Positions 50,831-58,008 of a DNA stretch of 64,000 nt are shown piece after piece. The notes under the pieces were generated by a model that was not told the origin of the DNA, searched no databases, and was given only the letters and a program-made list of their open reading frames with translations. Within the stretch, counting starts at the first letter, position 1. The number at the start of each line of letters is the position of its first letter. The DNA is from Flavonifractor sp963557075 (lineage in GTDB: Bacteria; Bacillota; Clostridia; Oscillospirales; Oscillospiraceae): NCBI GenBank assembly GCA_963557075.1, contig CAUWDA010000005.1:13896-77895 (forward strand). The letters are read 5' to 3'. The position numbers and the translations under genes were made by a program.

Positions 50831-52000
50831 TCAATGGTTGAGGACACGCACCCGGGACACGCCCTCCAGGGCGCGGATCTCGTCGGCCACCGCCGGGCTG
50901 ACGCGGCTGCCCACATCCACCACGGTGTAGGCGTAGTCCTTCTTGGACTTGTTGGTCATATTCTCCACGTTGACCCCGTCCTTGGACAGCAGGCCGGTGA
51001 TGTTGGCCAGCGCGCCGGGGATGTTGCGGTGGATGATGCACAGCCGGGACACGCCGCTCCACTCCTGTACCAGGGTGGGCAGGTTGACGGAGTTCTTGAT
51101 ATTGCCGTTCTCCAGATAATCCCGCAGCTCCTGCGCCGCCATAACGGCACAATTCTCCTCGCTCTCCGGGGTGGAGGCCCCCAGATGTGGAATGGCAATG
51201 ACATTCTTGCCCTGAAGGATCTTGTTGTTGGGGAAGTCGGTGACATAGGCGGCCACCTTGCCGGAATCCAGAGCCGCCAGCATATCGTCGTCATTGACCA
51301 GACCGCCCCGGGCCAGGTTGAGGATGCGTACGCCGCCCTTCATCATGTGGATGGCGTCCTCGTTGATCATGCCCCGGGTCTCGGCGGTCTGGGGCACATG
51401 GAGGGTGATGTAGTCGCAGTTTTTGTAGATGGTCTCCAGGTCCATGGCGCGGTGGACCATGCGGGACAGGGACAGGGCCGCGTCCACGCTGAGGAAGGGG
51501 TCGTAGCCGTACACCGTCATACCCAGCTTGGTGGCGATGTTGGCCACCTGTACGCCGATGGCGCCCAGGCCGATGACGCCCAGGGTCTTCCCTGCGATCT
51601 CAGGGCCTACGAACTGGCTCTTGCCCTTCTCCACCACTTTCTCCACGTCGGCTCCGGCGCCCGCCTGGGCCTTGATCCACTCCACGCCGGCGGTGATCTT
51701 GCGGGAGGACAGCAGCAGGGCGCACAGGGCCAACTCCTTCACCGCGTTGGCGTTGGCTCCGGGGGTATTGAATACCACGATGCCCGCCTCGGAGCAGCGG
51801 TCGATGGGGATATTATTGGTGCCCGCTCCCGCCCGGGCGATGGCCCGCAGGGTATCGGGGAAAGGATAGTCGTGCATATCAGCGGAGCGGACCAAGATGC
51901 CGTCCTCGTTCTCCACGTCCCCGCTGACGGAAAACCGGGTCTGGTCCAGCACGGACAGGCCGGCGGGGGAAATTTTATTCAATGTTTTGATCCGAAACAT
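50831..52000 (-). CDS. serA: D-3-phosphoglycerate dehydrogenase SerA
   Basis: First step of serine synthesis: 3-phosphoglycerate to 3-phosphohydroxypyruvate. D-2-hydroxyacid dehydrogenase marks are ARAGAGTNNIPIDRCSEAG, TLGVIGLGAIGVQVANIA (Rossmann), LHVPQTAETRGMINEDAI and PHLGASTPESEENCA; an ACT domain (IPGALANITGLLSKDG) closes the protein. Length 389 residues with the ATG at 52000; an alternative ATG lies six codons upstream. It follows serC on the same strand, but the repeat array between them separates the two. Confidence 0.93.
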   Translation of the reverse strand: MFRIKTLNKISPAGLSVLDQTRFSVSGDVENEDGILVRSADMHDYPFPDTLRAIARAGAGTNNIPIDRCSEAGIVVFNTPGANANAVKELALCALLLSSRKITAGVEWIKAQAGAGADVEKVVEKGKSQFVGPEIAGKTLGVIGLGAIGVQVANIATKLGMTVYGYDPFLSVDAALSLSRMVHRAMDLETIYKNCDYITLHVPQTAETRGMINEDAIHMMKGGVRILNLARGGLVNDDDMLAALDSGKVAAYVTDFPNNKILQGKNVIAIPHLGASTPESEENCAVMAAQELRDYLENGNIKNSVNLPTLVQEWSGVSRLCIIHRNIPGALANITGLLSKDGVNVENMTNKSKKDYAYTVVDVGSRVSPAVADEIRALEGVSRVRVLNH

Positions 52001-52072
52001 CGTCCTCGTAACCTCCATATCTTTCGTTTCCGCCTTGCGGCGAAAACTCAATCATTCCGGTGCTCGTCCTCT

Positions 52073-52108
52073 CCCCGGCAAACCCGTTTCACTGGGCTTT
52101 GCCGGGGC
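52073..52108 (-). repeat. Hairpin between serA and the serC repeat array
   Basis: Arms CCCCGGCAAA / TTTGCCGGGG with an 16-base interior. It resembles the first hairpin of the repeat elements (CCCCACA... / ...GGGGCCCC) but lacks their other parts; it may be a remnant element or a terminator without T-tract. Confidence 0.5.
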
Positions 52109-52116
52109 CCTAAAAT

Positions 52117-52158
52117 TTAATTGTTCTTGTCAAAGGCCTTGATGAAGTCGCACAGCTT
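52117..52158 (-). pseudogene. Extra copy of serC C-terminal tail (copy C)
   Basis: On the minus strand this encodes KLCDFIKAFDKNN and a TAA stop, identical in protein to the end of SerC but with GC-rich codons. It has no gene body: upstream is a repeat element. It is the remnant of a serC 3' end. Confidence 0.82.
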
Positions 52159-52324
52159 TGCCCCACAAAAGGCAGGCCTTTTGCGGGGCCCCGGATTTGA
52201 CTTCCTCGGGCGGAGTGAATCCGCCCTGCGGCAAGATTTTGGCCAAAGGCCAAAATGCTTGTACGCGGCATAAGCCGCGCCCCGCTTTGCGGGGCCCCGG
52301 GGATCAGCCGGCAGTTGTGTATCG
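52159..52324 (+). repeat. Hairpin-rich repeat element S2 (serC locus)
   Basis: Non-coding element of about 166 bp. In plus orientation: GCCCCACAAAAGGC pairing with GCCTTTTGCGGGGC, then a spacer with GACTTCCTC, the stem GGGCGGAGTGAATCCGCCC, then GCGGCAAG, the stem ATTTTGGCC-AAA-GGCCAAAAT and GCTTG, followed by a GC-rich variable region. The same layout occurs in S1 and in the three PHP-locus elements. It lies between serC tail copies C and B. Confidence 0.8.
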
Positions 52325-52417
52325 TCAGTTGTTCTGATCGAACGCCCGGATGAAATCGCACAGCTTCTCCACGCCCTCAGTGGGCATGGCGTTGTAGATG
52401 GACGCCCGCATGCCGCC
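52325..52417 (-). pseudogene. Extra copy of serC C-terminal tail (copy B)
   Basis: On the minus strand this 93-bp segment encodes GGMRASIYNAMPTEGVEKLC followed by DFIRAFDQNN and TGA. The first 50 bp are identical to the serC gene (52591-52640), while the last 14 codons differ at many positions. It lies between repeat elements S2 and S1 and has no start codon or gene body. Confidence 0.85.
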
Positions 52418-52547
52418 CTGCCCACAAAATGTACCATTTTGCGGGGCCCCAAGAGATTTCATCTGCTCGGGCGGAGTGGATCCGCCCGGCATCAAGGTTT
52501 TGCCCCCGAAGAGGCAAAACGCTTGGTTCCGTGGGCGGACAGCGGGC
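52418..52547 (+). repeat. Hairpin-rich repeat element S1 (serC locus)
   Basis: Non-coding element of about 130 bp abutting the serC stop codon. In plus orientation: GCCCACAAAATG pairing with CATTTTGCGGGGC, a spacer with TCATCTGCTC, the stem GGGCGGAGTGGATCCGCCC, then CAAG and GTTTTGCC-CCCGAAGA-GGCAAAAC and GCTTGG. The shared order of parts with S2 and the PHP-locus elements shows one family. Confidence 0.8.
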
Positions 52548-53633
52548 TTAGTTGTTCTTGTCAAAAGCCTTGATAAAATCACATAATTTTTCCACGCCCT
52601 CAGTGGGCATGGCGTTGTAGATGGACGCCCGCATGCCGCCCACGGAGCGGTGGCCCTTCAGGTTGGTGAAGCCGGCCTCCACGCTCTCCTTGACGAACTT
52701 GGCGTCCAGCTCGTCGCTGCCGGTGCGGAACACCACGTTCATGTCGGACCGGGAGCCGGGCTCCACGGCGCAGGTAAACAGCCGGGAGTTGTCCACCACG
52801 TCGTACAGCATCTGGGCCTTGGCGTGCTTGATGGCCTCCATGCCGGGGATACCACCCTTGGACTCCAGCCAGTCCAGCACCAGCCCCAGCATATAGATGC
52901 ACCAGCAGGGCGGGGTGTTGTACATGGAGTCCTTGTCGATCATGGTCTTGTAGTTCATCATCAGGGGGGTATAGGGCAGCTCGTGGCCGGCCAGCTCCTC
53001 CTTGATGATGACCACCGTCAGACCGGCGGGGGCCATGTTCTTCTGGGCGCCGGCAAAGATGATCCCGTACTTGCTCACATCCACCGGGCGGGACAGAATA
53101 TCGGAGGACATATCACACACGATGGGCACCCCGCCCGTCTCGGGGACATACTGCCACTCGGTGCCGTAAATGGTGTTGTTGGCGCAGTAATAGAAATAGC
53201 TGGCCTGGGGGTCCAGCTCCAGCTGGCTTTGGGCGGGGATATAGGTGTGGTTCTTATCGGCAGAGGAGGCGGCCAGATGGATCTCGCCGTACTTCTTGGC
53301 CTCCTTATAGGCAATGTTGGAGAAGTTGCCGGTGACGGCGTAGTCGGCCTTGCCGGTCCTGCCGATCAGATTCAGGGGCGCCATGGAAAACTGGGCGGAA
53401 GCGCCGCCCTGAAGGAAGAGCACCTTATACCCCTCCGGCACCCCCATCAGCTTGCGGAACTTGGCCTGCGTGTCGTCAAAGATCTTCTGAAACACCTTGG
53501 AACGGTGACTCATCTCCATGACTGACATACCGGATCCCTGATAGTTGGTGATCTCAGATCCGGCGCGCTCCAGTACTTCCAGCGGCAGCATGGACGGGCC
53601 CGCGGAGAAATTGTATACTCGCTCGTTACCCAT
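52548..53633 (-). CDS. serC: Phosphoserine aminotransferase SerC
   Basis: PLP aminotransferase that makes phosphoserine from 3-phosphohydroxypyruvate and glutamate. The start RVYNFSAGPSMLPLEVLERA, the MEMSHRSKVFQKIF region and the PLP-lysine loop GIIFAGAQKNMAPAG are diagnostic. The ATG at 53633 has AGGAGG upstream and gives 361 residues. The last 14 codons (from GEG... KLCDF to the stop) are unusually AT-rich compared with the gene and with the extra tail copies B and C downstream; repeat element S1 begins directly after the stop. Confidence 0.93.
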   Translation of the reverse strand: MGNERVYNFSAGPSMLPLEVLERAGSEITNYQGSGMSVMEMSHRSKVFQKIFDDTQAKFRKLMGVPEGYKVLFLQGGASAQFSMAPLNLIGRTGKADYAVTGNFSNIAYKEAKKYGEIHLAASSADKNHTYIPAQSQLELDPQASYFYYCANNTIYGTEWQYVPETGGVPIVCDMSSDILSRPVDVSKYGIIFAGAQKNMAPAGLTVVIIKEELAGHELPYTPLMMNYKTMIDKDSMYNTPPCWCIYMLGLVLDWLESKGGIPGMEAIKHAKAQMLYDVVDNSRLFTCAVEPGSRSDMNVVFRTGSDELDAKFVKESVEAGFTNLKGHRSVGGMRASIYNAMPTEGVEKLCDFIKAFDKNN

Positions 53634-53726
53634 GATAGATGGCCTCCTTGATTCCAAATTGAAATAAAACCTCAGGATAAAGCGGCGCAGCGTTTCTTTT
53701 TCAACCGCTTTACCTCGGTAAAGCAT

Positions 53727-53756
53727 ATTATAGACACCTAATTGCCAGAATGTCAA
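53727..53756 (-). promoter_or_regulatory. Promoter of serC
   Basis: On the minus strand TTGACA (53751-53756), 18-bp spacer, TATAAT (53727-53732), about 95 bp before the serC start. Confidence 0.78.
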
Positions 53757-53821
53757 TAGCGTGGAATAACCAAAACCAAATTGCCTACCGGAAAAAGTTT
53801 GTGAATGTTTCAACGAACCCT

Positions 53822-53850
53822 TTGCACTTCCGGCAGATTTGTGGTACAAT
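53822..53850 (+). promoter_or_regulatory. Promoter of the DRTGG/HydS-like operon
   Basis: TTGCAC (53822-53827), 17-bp spacer, TACAAT (53845-53850), followed about 45 bases later by the first gene. Confidence 0.75.
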
Positions 53851-53896
53851 GCCAATGAACTGAGAGTTTAGTTTTCCCACGGAAGGGGAGAAGGCA

Positions 53897-54253
53897 ATGT
53901 TGCTTTCCGATATCAAACAGATCCTGAACGCCACCGTGCTGTGCGGCGAGGACCATCTTGACCGGGAGGTCATGTCCGCCTGCGGCAGTGATTTTATGAG
54001 CGATGTGCTTGCTTTTGTGAAAAATCAGGCGCTTTTGCTCACCGGATTGGTCAACCCCCAGGTGGTGCGCACCGCAGACATGGTCGAGATGAAGTGCATC
54101 GTCTTTGTCCGGGGCAAGGTGCCCGGGCAGGATATCCTGAATCTGGCCGAGGAGCGCGACATCGTGGTCATGACCTGCCCCAAGCGTATGTACGAGGCCT
54201 GCGGCCTGCTTTACTACAATGGATTGCGAGGGAATTGCGATGGAAACGATTAG
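53897..54253 (+). CDS. DRTGG-domain protein 1
   Basis: Small 118-residue protein that looks like a stand-alone DRTGG domain, a module of unknown function found in phosphotransacetylase-like and hydrogenase-linked proteins. The start LLSDIKQILNATVLCGEDHL and the end RDIVVMTCPKRMYEACGLLY fit. GAAGGGGAGAAGG precedes the ATG. It is the first gene of a five-gene plus-strand unit with a HATPase, a HydS-like Fe-S protein, a second DRTGG protein and a PHP protein. Overlaps the next gene by 14 bases. Confidence 0.78.
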   Translation: MLLSDIKQILNATVLCGEDHLDREVMSACGSDFMSDVLAFVKNQALLLTGLVNPQVVRTADMVEMKCIVFVRGKVPGQDILNLAEERDIVVMTCPKRMYEACGLLYYNGLRGNCDGND

Positions 54254-54665
54254 ACTTGTGTACCCCGTGGAGGGCGGCGACCTCATCGAGGCCGGCGAGG
54301 CCTCCAGCAAAATGAAGCTGACCCTGAAAAAGCTGGGCCTGCCTCAGGACGTGATCCGCAGGGCCTCGATCTGTATGTATGAGGGCGAGATCAACATGGT
54401 CATCCATGCCGACGGCGGCCAGGCCGACGTGGAAGTGGAGCCCAACCAGATCGTGATCCGCATGATCGACTCCGGCCCGGGCATCCCCGACGTGGCTCAG
54501 GCCATGCAGGAGGGCTACTCCACCGCCGGCTCCACCGCCCGGGAGCTGGGCTTTGGCGCCGGTATGGGCCTGCCCAACATGAAGCGCTACTCCGATGAGA
54601 TGACCATCGACACCGAGGTGGGCAAGGGCACCACCGTGACCGTCAAGATCAACATTCCCCAATGA
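54240..54665 (+). CDS. Anti-sigma-like HATPase
   Basis: Single-domain GHKL ATPase of 141 residues, related to anti-sigma factor kinases of the RsbW/SpoIIAB type. The N box ICMYEGEINMVIHA, the G1 box MIDSGPGIPDVAQAM and the G2 region GFGAGMGLPNMKRYSD are visible. It overlaps the DRTGG gene upstream. In this context it may phosphorylate or sequester a partner under redox control, but no anti-anti-sigma gene is next to it. Confidence 0.82.
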   Translation: METIRLVYPVEGGDLIEAGEASSKMKLTLKKLGLPQDVIRRASICMYEGEINMVIHADGGQADVEVEPNQIVIRMIDSGPGIPDVAQAMQEGYSTAGSTARELGFGAGMGLPNMKRYSDEMTIDTEVGKGTTVTVKINIPQ

Positions 54666-54700
54666 GCCGTGTCTCCGGCGAAGGGAGGTAGGATCGTCCC

Positions 54701-56026
54701 ATGGCTATGAGGCACTCCGTGGTACTGGACAGCCGACGCTGCCGGGGCTGTACCTCCTGCATCAAAAGTTGTCCCACCGAGGCCATCCGCGTCCGCGGCC
54801 GCAAGGCCACCATTCTGCCCGACCGGTGTATCGACTGCGGCGAATGTATCCGCATCTGCCCCCACAAGGCCATTAAGTCTGTGGGCGATGGGCTGGACGT
54901 GCTGACCCGGTATGAATACTGCGTCGCCCTGCCGGAACCCGCCCTCTATGGCCAGTTCCACAACCTGGACAACGTAGATATCGTACTCAACGCGCTGCTG
55001 GAGATCGGATTCCACAAGGTATATGAGGTGGCCAAGGCCGCTGAGATGCTCTCCGATTTCCAGCGTCAGTGCATTTGCAGCGGCCCGCCCGCTGTAACGC
55101 CCCTGATCTCCTCCTCCTGCCCCACGGTACTGCGGCTCATCCGGATGCGCTTTCCCAAGCTGATGGACCATGTGGCGTGTACCATCCTGCCCATGGAGTT
55201 GGCGGCCATTCTGGCCCGCCGGGAGGCTGCGGAAGAGACCGGTCTGCCGCCGGAAAAGATCGGCGTGTTTGCCATCGTCCCCTGCTCCTCCAAGGTCACC
55301 GCGGCCCGGGTATCCGAGGGGCTGAGCCAGCCCGTGCTGGACGGTGCCTTCGCCATCCGGGACATCTATCTCCGGCTGCTCAGTCCTATGAAGCACCTGG
55401 AAAATGTGGAGCCCATGTCCTCCGCCGGTATCATCGGCCTGGGCTGGGCCTCCTGCGGCGGCGAAAGCGCCGCCCGGCTGGGGGACCGCTGCGTCTCGGT
55501 GGACGGCATCGGCAACTCCATCCGGATGCTGGAGGAGATCGAAGACGGCCGCCTGCCGGAGGCCGACTTTCTGGAGCTCTCCGCCTGCACCCAGGGCTGC
55601 GTGGGGGGGTGCTTCACCGTGGAGAACCCCTATGCGGCAAAGATGCGGCTGAAAAGCCTGATGAAGGGACAGCCCGTCTCCCGCAACCGCTTCCGCTTCC
55701 AGGGGGAAGCGCGGGATATCGTGCGCCGGGACAAGGAATTGCAGTACCTGCCCACCTTTGTGCTGGACCAGGATCTGGGGGCCGCGCTGAACAAGCAGCT
55801 GCGGATCCAGGAGCTGGAGGCCAATCTGCCCGGGCTCCACTGCGGCTCCTGCGGGGCGCCGTCCTGTCACGCCTTCGCGGAGGATGTGATCCTGGGCCGT
55901 GCGTCTATGGATGACTGCATCTTCAAGGTGCGGGAGCGTATGCGTTCCATGGCCGGCAAGGAGGAAGCCGACGACTATCTGCCGCCCCCCTTCCGCCGCT
56001 GCCAGAACGAGCCGGTCAAAAAATAA
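54701..56026 (+). CDS. HydS-like [FeFe]-hydrogenase-related Fe-S protein (putative sensor)
   Basis: Protein of 441 residues. It has two N-terminal 4Fe-4S motifs (CRGCTSCIKSCP and CIDCGECIRICP), an H-cluster-type domain, and a C-terminal 4Fe-4S motif (CGSCGAPSC with a distal Cys in DDCIF). The H-cluster loops are altered: L1 reads SSSCP where catalytic enzymes have TSCCP, L2 is VPCSSK, L3 is ACTQGCVGGC. The cluster-binding cysteines are kept but the proton-transfer Cys is Ser, as in sensory enzymes. It probably senses H2 or redox state for the hydrogenase genes downstream. Confidence 0.85.
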   Translation: MAMRHSVVLDSRRCRGCTSCIKSCPTEAIRVRGRKATILPDRCIDCGECIRICPHKAIKSVGDGLDVLTRYEYCVALPEPALYGQFHNLDNVDIVLNALLEIGFHKVYEVAKAAEMLSDFQRQCICSGPPAVTPLISSSCPTVLRLIRMRFPKLMDHVACTILPMELAAILARREAAEETGLPPEKIGVFAIVPCSSKVTAARVSEGLSQPVLDGAFAIRDIYLRLLSPMKHLENVEPMSSAGIIGLGWASCGGESAARLGDRCVSVDGIGNSIRMLEEIEDGRLPEADFLELSACTQGCVGGCFTVENPYAAKMRLKSLMKGQPVSRNRFRFQGEARDIVRRDKELQYLPTFVLDQDLGAALNKQLRIQELEANLPGLHCGSCGAPSCHAFAEDVILGRASMDDCIFKVRERMRSMAGKEEADDYLPPPFRRCQNEPVKK

Positions 56027-56095
56027 GTACAGTTTGGGCGCGCCGCGGAGCATCTCTGCGGCGCGCCCTTTTGATTCTGGAAAGGAGGTCCCGCC

Positions 56096-56425
56096 ATGAC
56101 AGTACAGCAGCTGATCGATGCCCTGGAGCTCACCGTCTTTCACCTGGCCCAGCCGGAACGGACCCTGTCCGGCTGTTACGTGGGAGACCTGCTGAGCTGG
56201 GTCATGGGCCGGGCGGAACCGGACAGCGCCTGGCTCACCATCATGTCCAACCAGAACGTAGCCGCCGTGGCCCTGATGGCCGATGTGGCCTGCGTGGTAC
56301 TGACCGAGGGTGTACAGCCCGACCCCGACCTGCTCCGCCGGGCCCGCGAGAAGGGCGTCAATCTGCTGGGGACCGGCGCCGACACCTTCTCCGCCGCCTG
56401 TCTGCTGGGGAAGGCGCTGGACTGA
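56096..56425 (+). CDS. DRTGG-domain protein 2
   Basis: Second small DRTGG-like protein, 109 residues. LSGCYVGDLLSWVMGRAEPDSAWLTI-type sequence (cut here to GCYVGDLLSWVMGRA) and VACVVLTEGVQPDPDLL match the domain. AAAGGAGG precedes the ATG. It follows the HydS-like gene after a 70-bp gap and precedes the repeat array and PHP gene. Its role is unknown; pairing of two DRTGG proteins around the HydS-like gene suggests a complex. Confidence 0.75.
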   Translation: MTVQQLIDALELTVFHLAQPERTLSGCYVGDLLSWVMGRAEPDSAWLTIMSNQNVAAVALMADVACVVLTEGVQPDPDLLRRAREKGVNLLGTGADTFSAACLLGKALD

Positions 56426-56502
56426 GCCGCATCCACACTTTTTATGAAAGGGGGGCAGCTCCTTGCAATTCTACTACGATCTCCACCTCCATTCCTGCCT
56501 GT

Positions 56503-56652
56503 TACCCCACAGGGGCACGGCCCTGTTGGGACCCCCTTTTTTACTTCCTCGGGCGGAATGAATCCGCCCTGCGGCAAGGTTTTTGCCAAAGGCAAAAACG
56601 CTTGGACGCGCCTTCGGCGCGGACGGGCGACAGGCGTACGCCATATTCTCTC
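56503..56652 (+). repeat. Hairpin-rich element P1 (PHP locus)
   Basis: 150-bp element: ACCCCACAGGGGCACGGCCC with CTGTTGGGACCCC (first stem), TTTTTTACTTCCTC, the stem GGGCGGAATGAATCCGCCC, GCGGCAAG, the stem GTTTTTGCC-AAA-GGCAAAAAC, GCTTGG and the stem GCGCCTTCGGCGC. Same layout as S1 and S2 of the serC locus. Confidence 0.9.
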
Positions 56653-56710
56653 TGAAAGGGGGGCAGCTCCTTGCAATTCTACTACGATCTCCACCTCCAT
56701 TCCTGCCTGT

Positions 56711-56860
56711 TACCCCACAGGGGCACGGCCCTGTTGGGACCCCCTTTTTTACTTCCTCGGGCGGAATGAATCCGCCCTGCGGCAAGGTTTTTGCCAAAGG
56801 CAAAAACGCTTGGACGCGCCTTCGGCGCGGACGGGCGACAGGCGTACGCCATATTCTCTC
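56711..56860 (+). repeat. Hairpin-rich element P2 (PHP locus)
   Basis: Identical to P1, second unit of the tandem array. Confidence 0.9.
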
Positions 56861-56918
56861 TGAAAGGGGGGCAGCTCCTTGCAATTCTACTACGATCTCC
56901 ACCTCCATTCCTGCCTGT

Positions 56919-57068
56919 TACCCCACAGGGGCACGGCCCTGTTGGGACCCCCTTTTTTACTTCCTCGGGCGGAATGAATCCGCCCTGCGGCAAGGTTTTT
57001 GCCAAAGGCAAAAACGCTTGGACGCGCCTTCGGCGCGGACGGGCGACAGGCGTACGCCATATTCTCTC
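56919..57068 (+). repeat. Hairpin-rich element P3 (PHP locus)
   Basis: Identical to P1 and P2, third unit, directly before the copy of the 58-bp segment that starts the intact PHP gene. Confidence 0.9.
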
Positions 57069-57086
57069 TGAAAGGGGGGCAGCTCC

Positions 57087-57797
57087 TTGCAATTCTACTA
57101 CGATCTCCACCTCCATTCCTGCCTGTCGCCCTGCGGCAGTGACGAGATGACCCCCGCCAATCTGGCCGCCATGTGCGCCCTGGCGGGGCTCCAGGTGGTG
57201 GCCCTCACCGATCACAACACCTGCGGCAACTGCGCCGCCTTCTGCCGGGCGGCTCAGGCCCGCGGGCTCACCGCCCTGCCCGGCATGGAGCTGTGTACCC
57301 AGGAGGAGATCCACGTGATCTGTCTTTTCCCCGACCTGGAGCGGGCAGAGGACTTTTCCCGGGAGATCGCCCGCCACCTCCCCCCCTTTTCCAACGACCC
57401 CGACCGCTTCGGCAGACAGCTGTACATGGACGAGGGCGACGGCATTCTGGGCGAGGAATCCGCCTTCCTGGCGGGCAGCACCGACATCCCCCTCTCCCAG
57501 GTCCCCCGGATGACCGCCGCCTGGGGCGGGACAGCTTTTCCCGCCCACATCGACCGCCCCTCCTTCTCCCTGCTGGGAGTACTGGGCCTGTGGGACCCCG
57601 AGCTGGGCTTTTCCACTGCGGAGCTGTCCCATCACTGCCCTGCGGACCTGCCCCGCCGCCCTGACTTGGCCGGCCTGCGTCTGCTCGCCAACTCCGATGC
57701 CCACGCGCTGGACCAGGTATGGGGGGCGGAATATACCCTGGAACTGCCGGAAGCCACCCCCCGCTCGGTCATCCAACTCCTGTCCCGCCGTCCCTAA
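57087..57797 (+). CDS. PHP-domain phosphoesterase
   Basis: Metal-dependent phosphoesterase of the PHP superfamily, 236 residues. The metal-binding motifs are DLHLHSCLSPCG (near residue 6), ALTDHNTCGNC and GMELCTQEEIHVI, with the distal NSDAHALDQVWG. Related enzymes hydrolyse 3',5'-nucleotide or small RNA ends; the substrate here is unknown. The start is a TTG at 57087 behind GGGGGG; the same start region is present three more times upstream in the tandem array. It ends the DRTGG/HydS-like unit. Confidence 0.88.
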   Translation: MQFYYDLHLHSCLSPCGSDEMTPANLAAMCALAGLQVVALTDHNTCGNCAAFCRAAQARGLTALPGMELCTQEEIHVICLFPDLERAEDFSREIARHLPPFSNDPDRFGRQLYMDEGDGILGEESAFLAGSTDIPLSQVPRMTAAWGGTAFPAHIDRPSFSLLGVLGLWDPELGFSTAELSHHCPADLPRRPDLAGLRLLANSDAHALDQVWGAEYTLELPEATPRSVIQLLSRRP

Positions 57798-57866
57798 GCG
57801 CCAGCACACATCTGTTTCTTTACATCCAAAGTTTGATATGCTATACTTACCACAAAGTAAGTAAGC

Positions 57867-57939
57867 AGCGCCCTGTTTGTCCCATCCAGCTTTTTACTCT
57901 TGTTAAAAAAGTAGCGATGTGTCAACAGGGCGCTTTTTT
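57867..57939 (+). terminator. Intrinsic terminator after the PHP gene (long loop)
   Basis: AGCGCCCTGTT / AACAGGGCGCT (57867-57877, 57924-57934) followed by TTTTT, with a 46-base loop. It separates the PHP unit from the hydrogenase operon. The remaining intergenic DNA to 58087 is AT-rich and holds the hydrogenase promoter. Confidence 0.75.
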
Positions 57940-58008
57940 ACACCCGATATCTTTGTGCAATACTTCAATTTAAACTTTATAGTTTTATATTTCTAACGAG
58001 AGAAACGC

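Larger units (their letters stand above)
56445..57068 (+). repeat. Perfect 208-bp tandem repeat, three units
   Basis: Units start at 56445, 56653 and 56861; each is a 58-bp copy of the PHP gene start region (TGAAAGGGGGGCAGCTCC, then the TTG start and first codons) followed by a 150-bp hairpin-rich element. A fourth copy of the 58 bp (57069-57126) leads into the intact gene. No differences between the units were seen. Each unit carries a decoy TTG start that would give a 32-residue peptide. Confidence 0.95.

Noticed and set aside
56445..57068. Tandem repeat as a CRISPR array
   Set aside because: Repeats are 208 bp with no variable spacers and no cas genes; the unit contains a copied gene start.
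52159..57068. Repeat elements as HEARO/IscB-type or group II intron RNA
   Set aside because: No endonuclease or reverse transcriptase is near, the elements are shorter, and the expected conserved RNA cores were not recognised. A model search would be needed to exclude it fully.
56444..57150. Several overlapping frames of about 110-190 codons through the tandem repeats on both strands
   Set aside because: They arise from repeated GC-rich DNA, share the same peptide because the repeat is identical, and have no conserved domain; the DNA is better explained as a non-coding element plus duplicated gene start.
57899..57912. Rex-like half-site TTGTTAAAA upstream of the hydrogenase operon
   Set aside because: Only one half of the palindrome is present and it lies in the terminator loop, far from the promoter.
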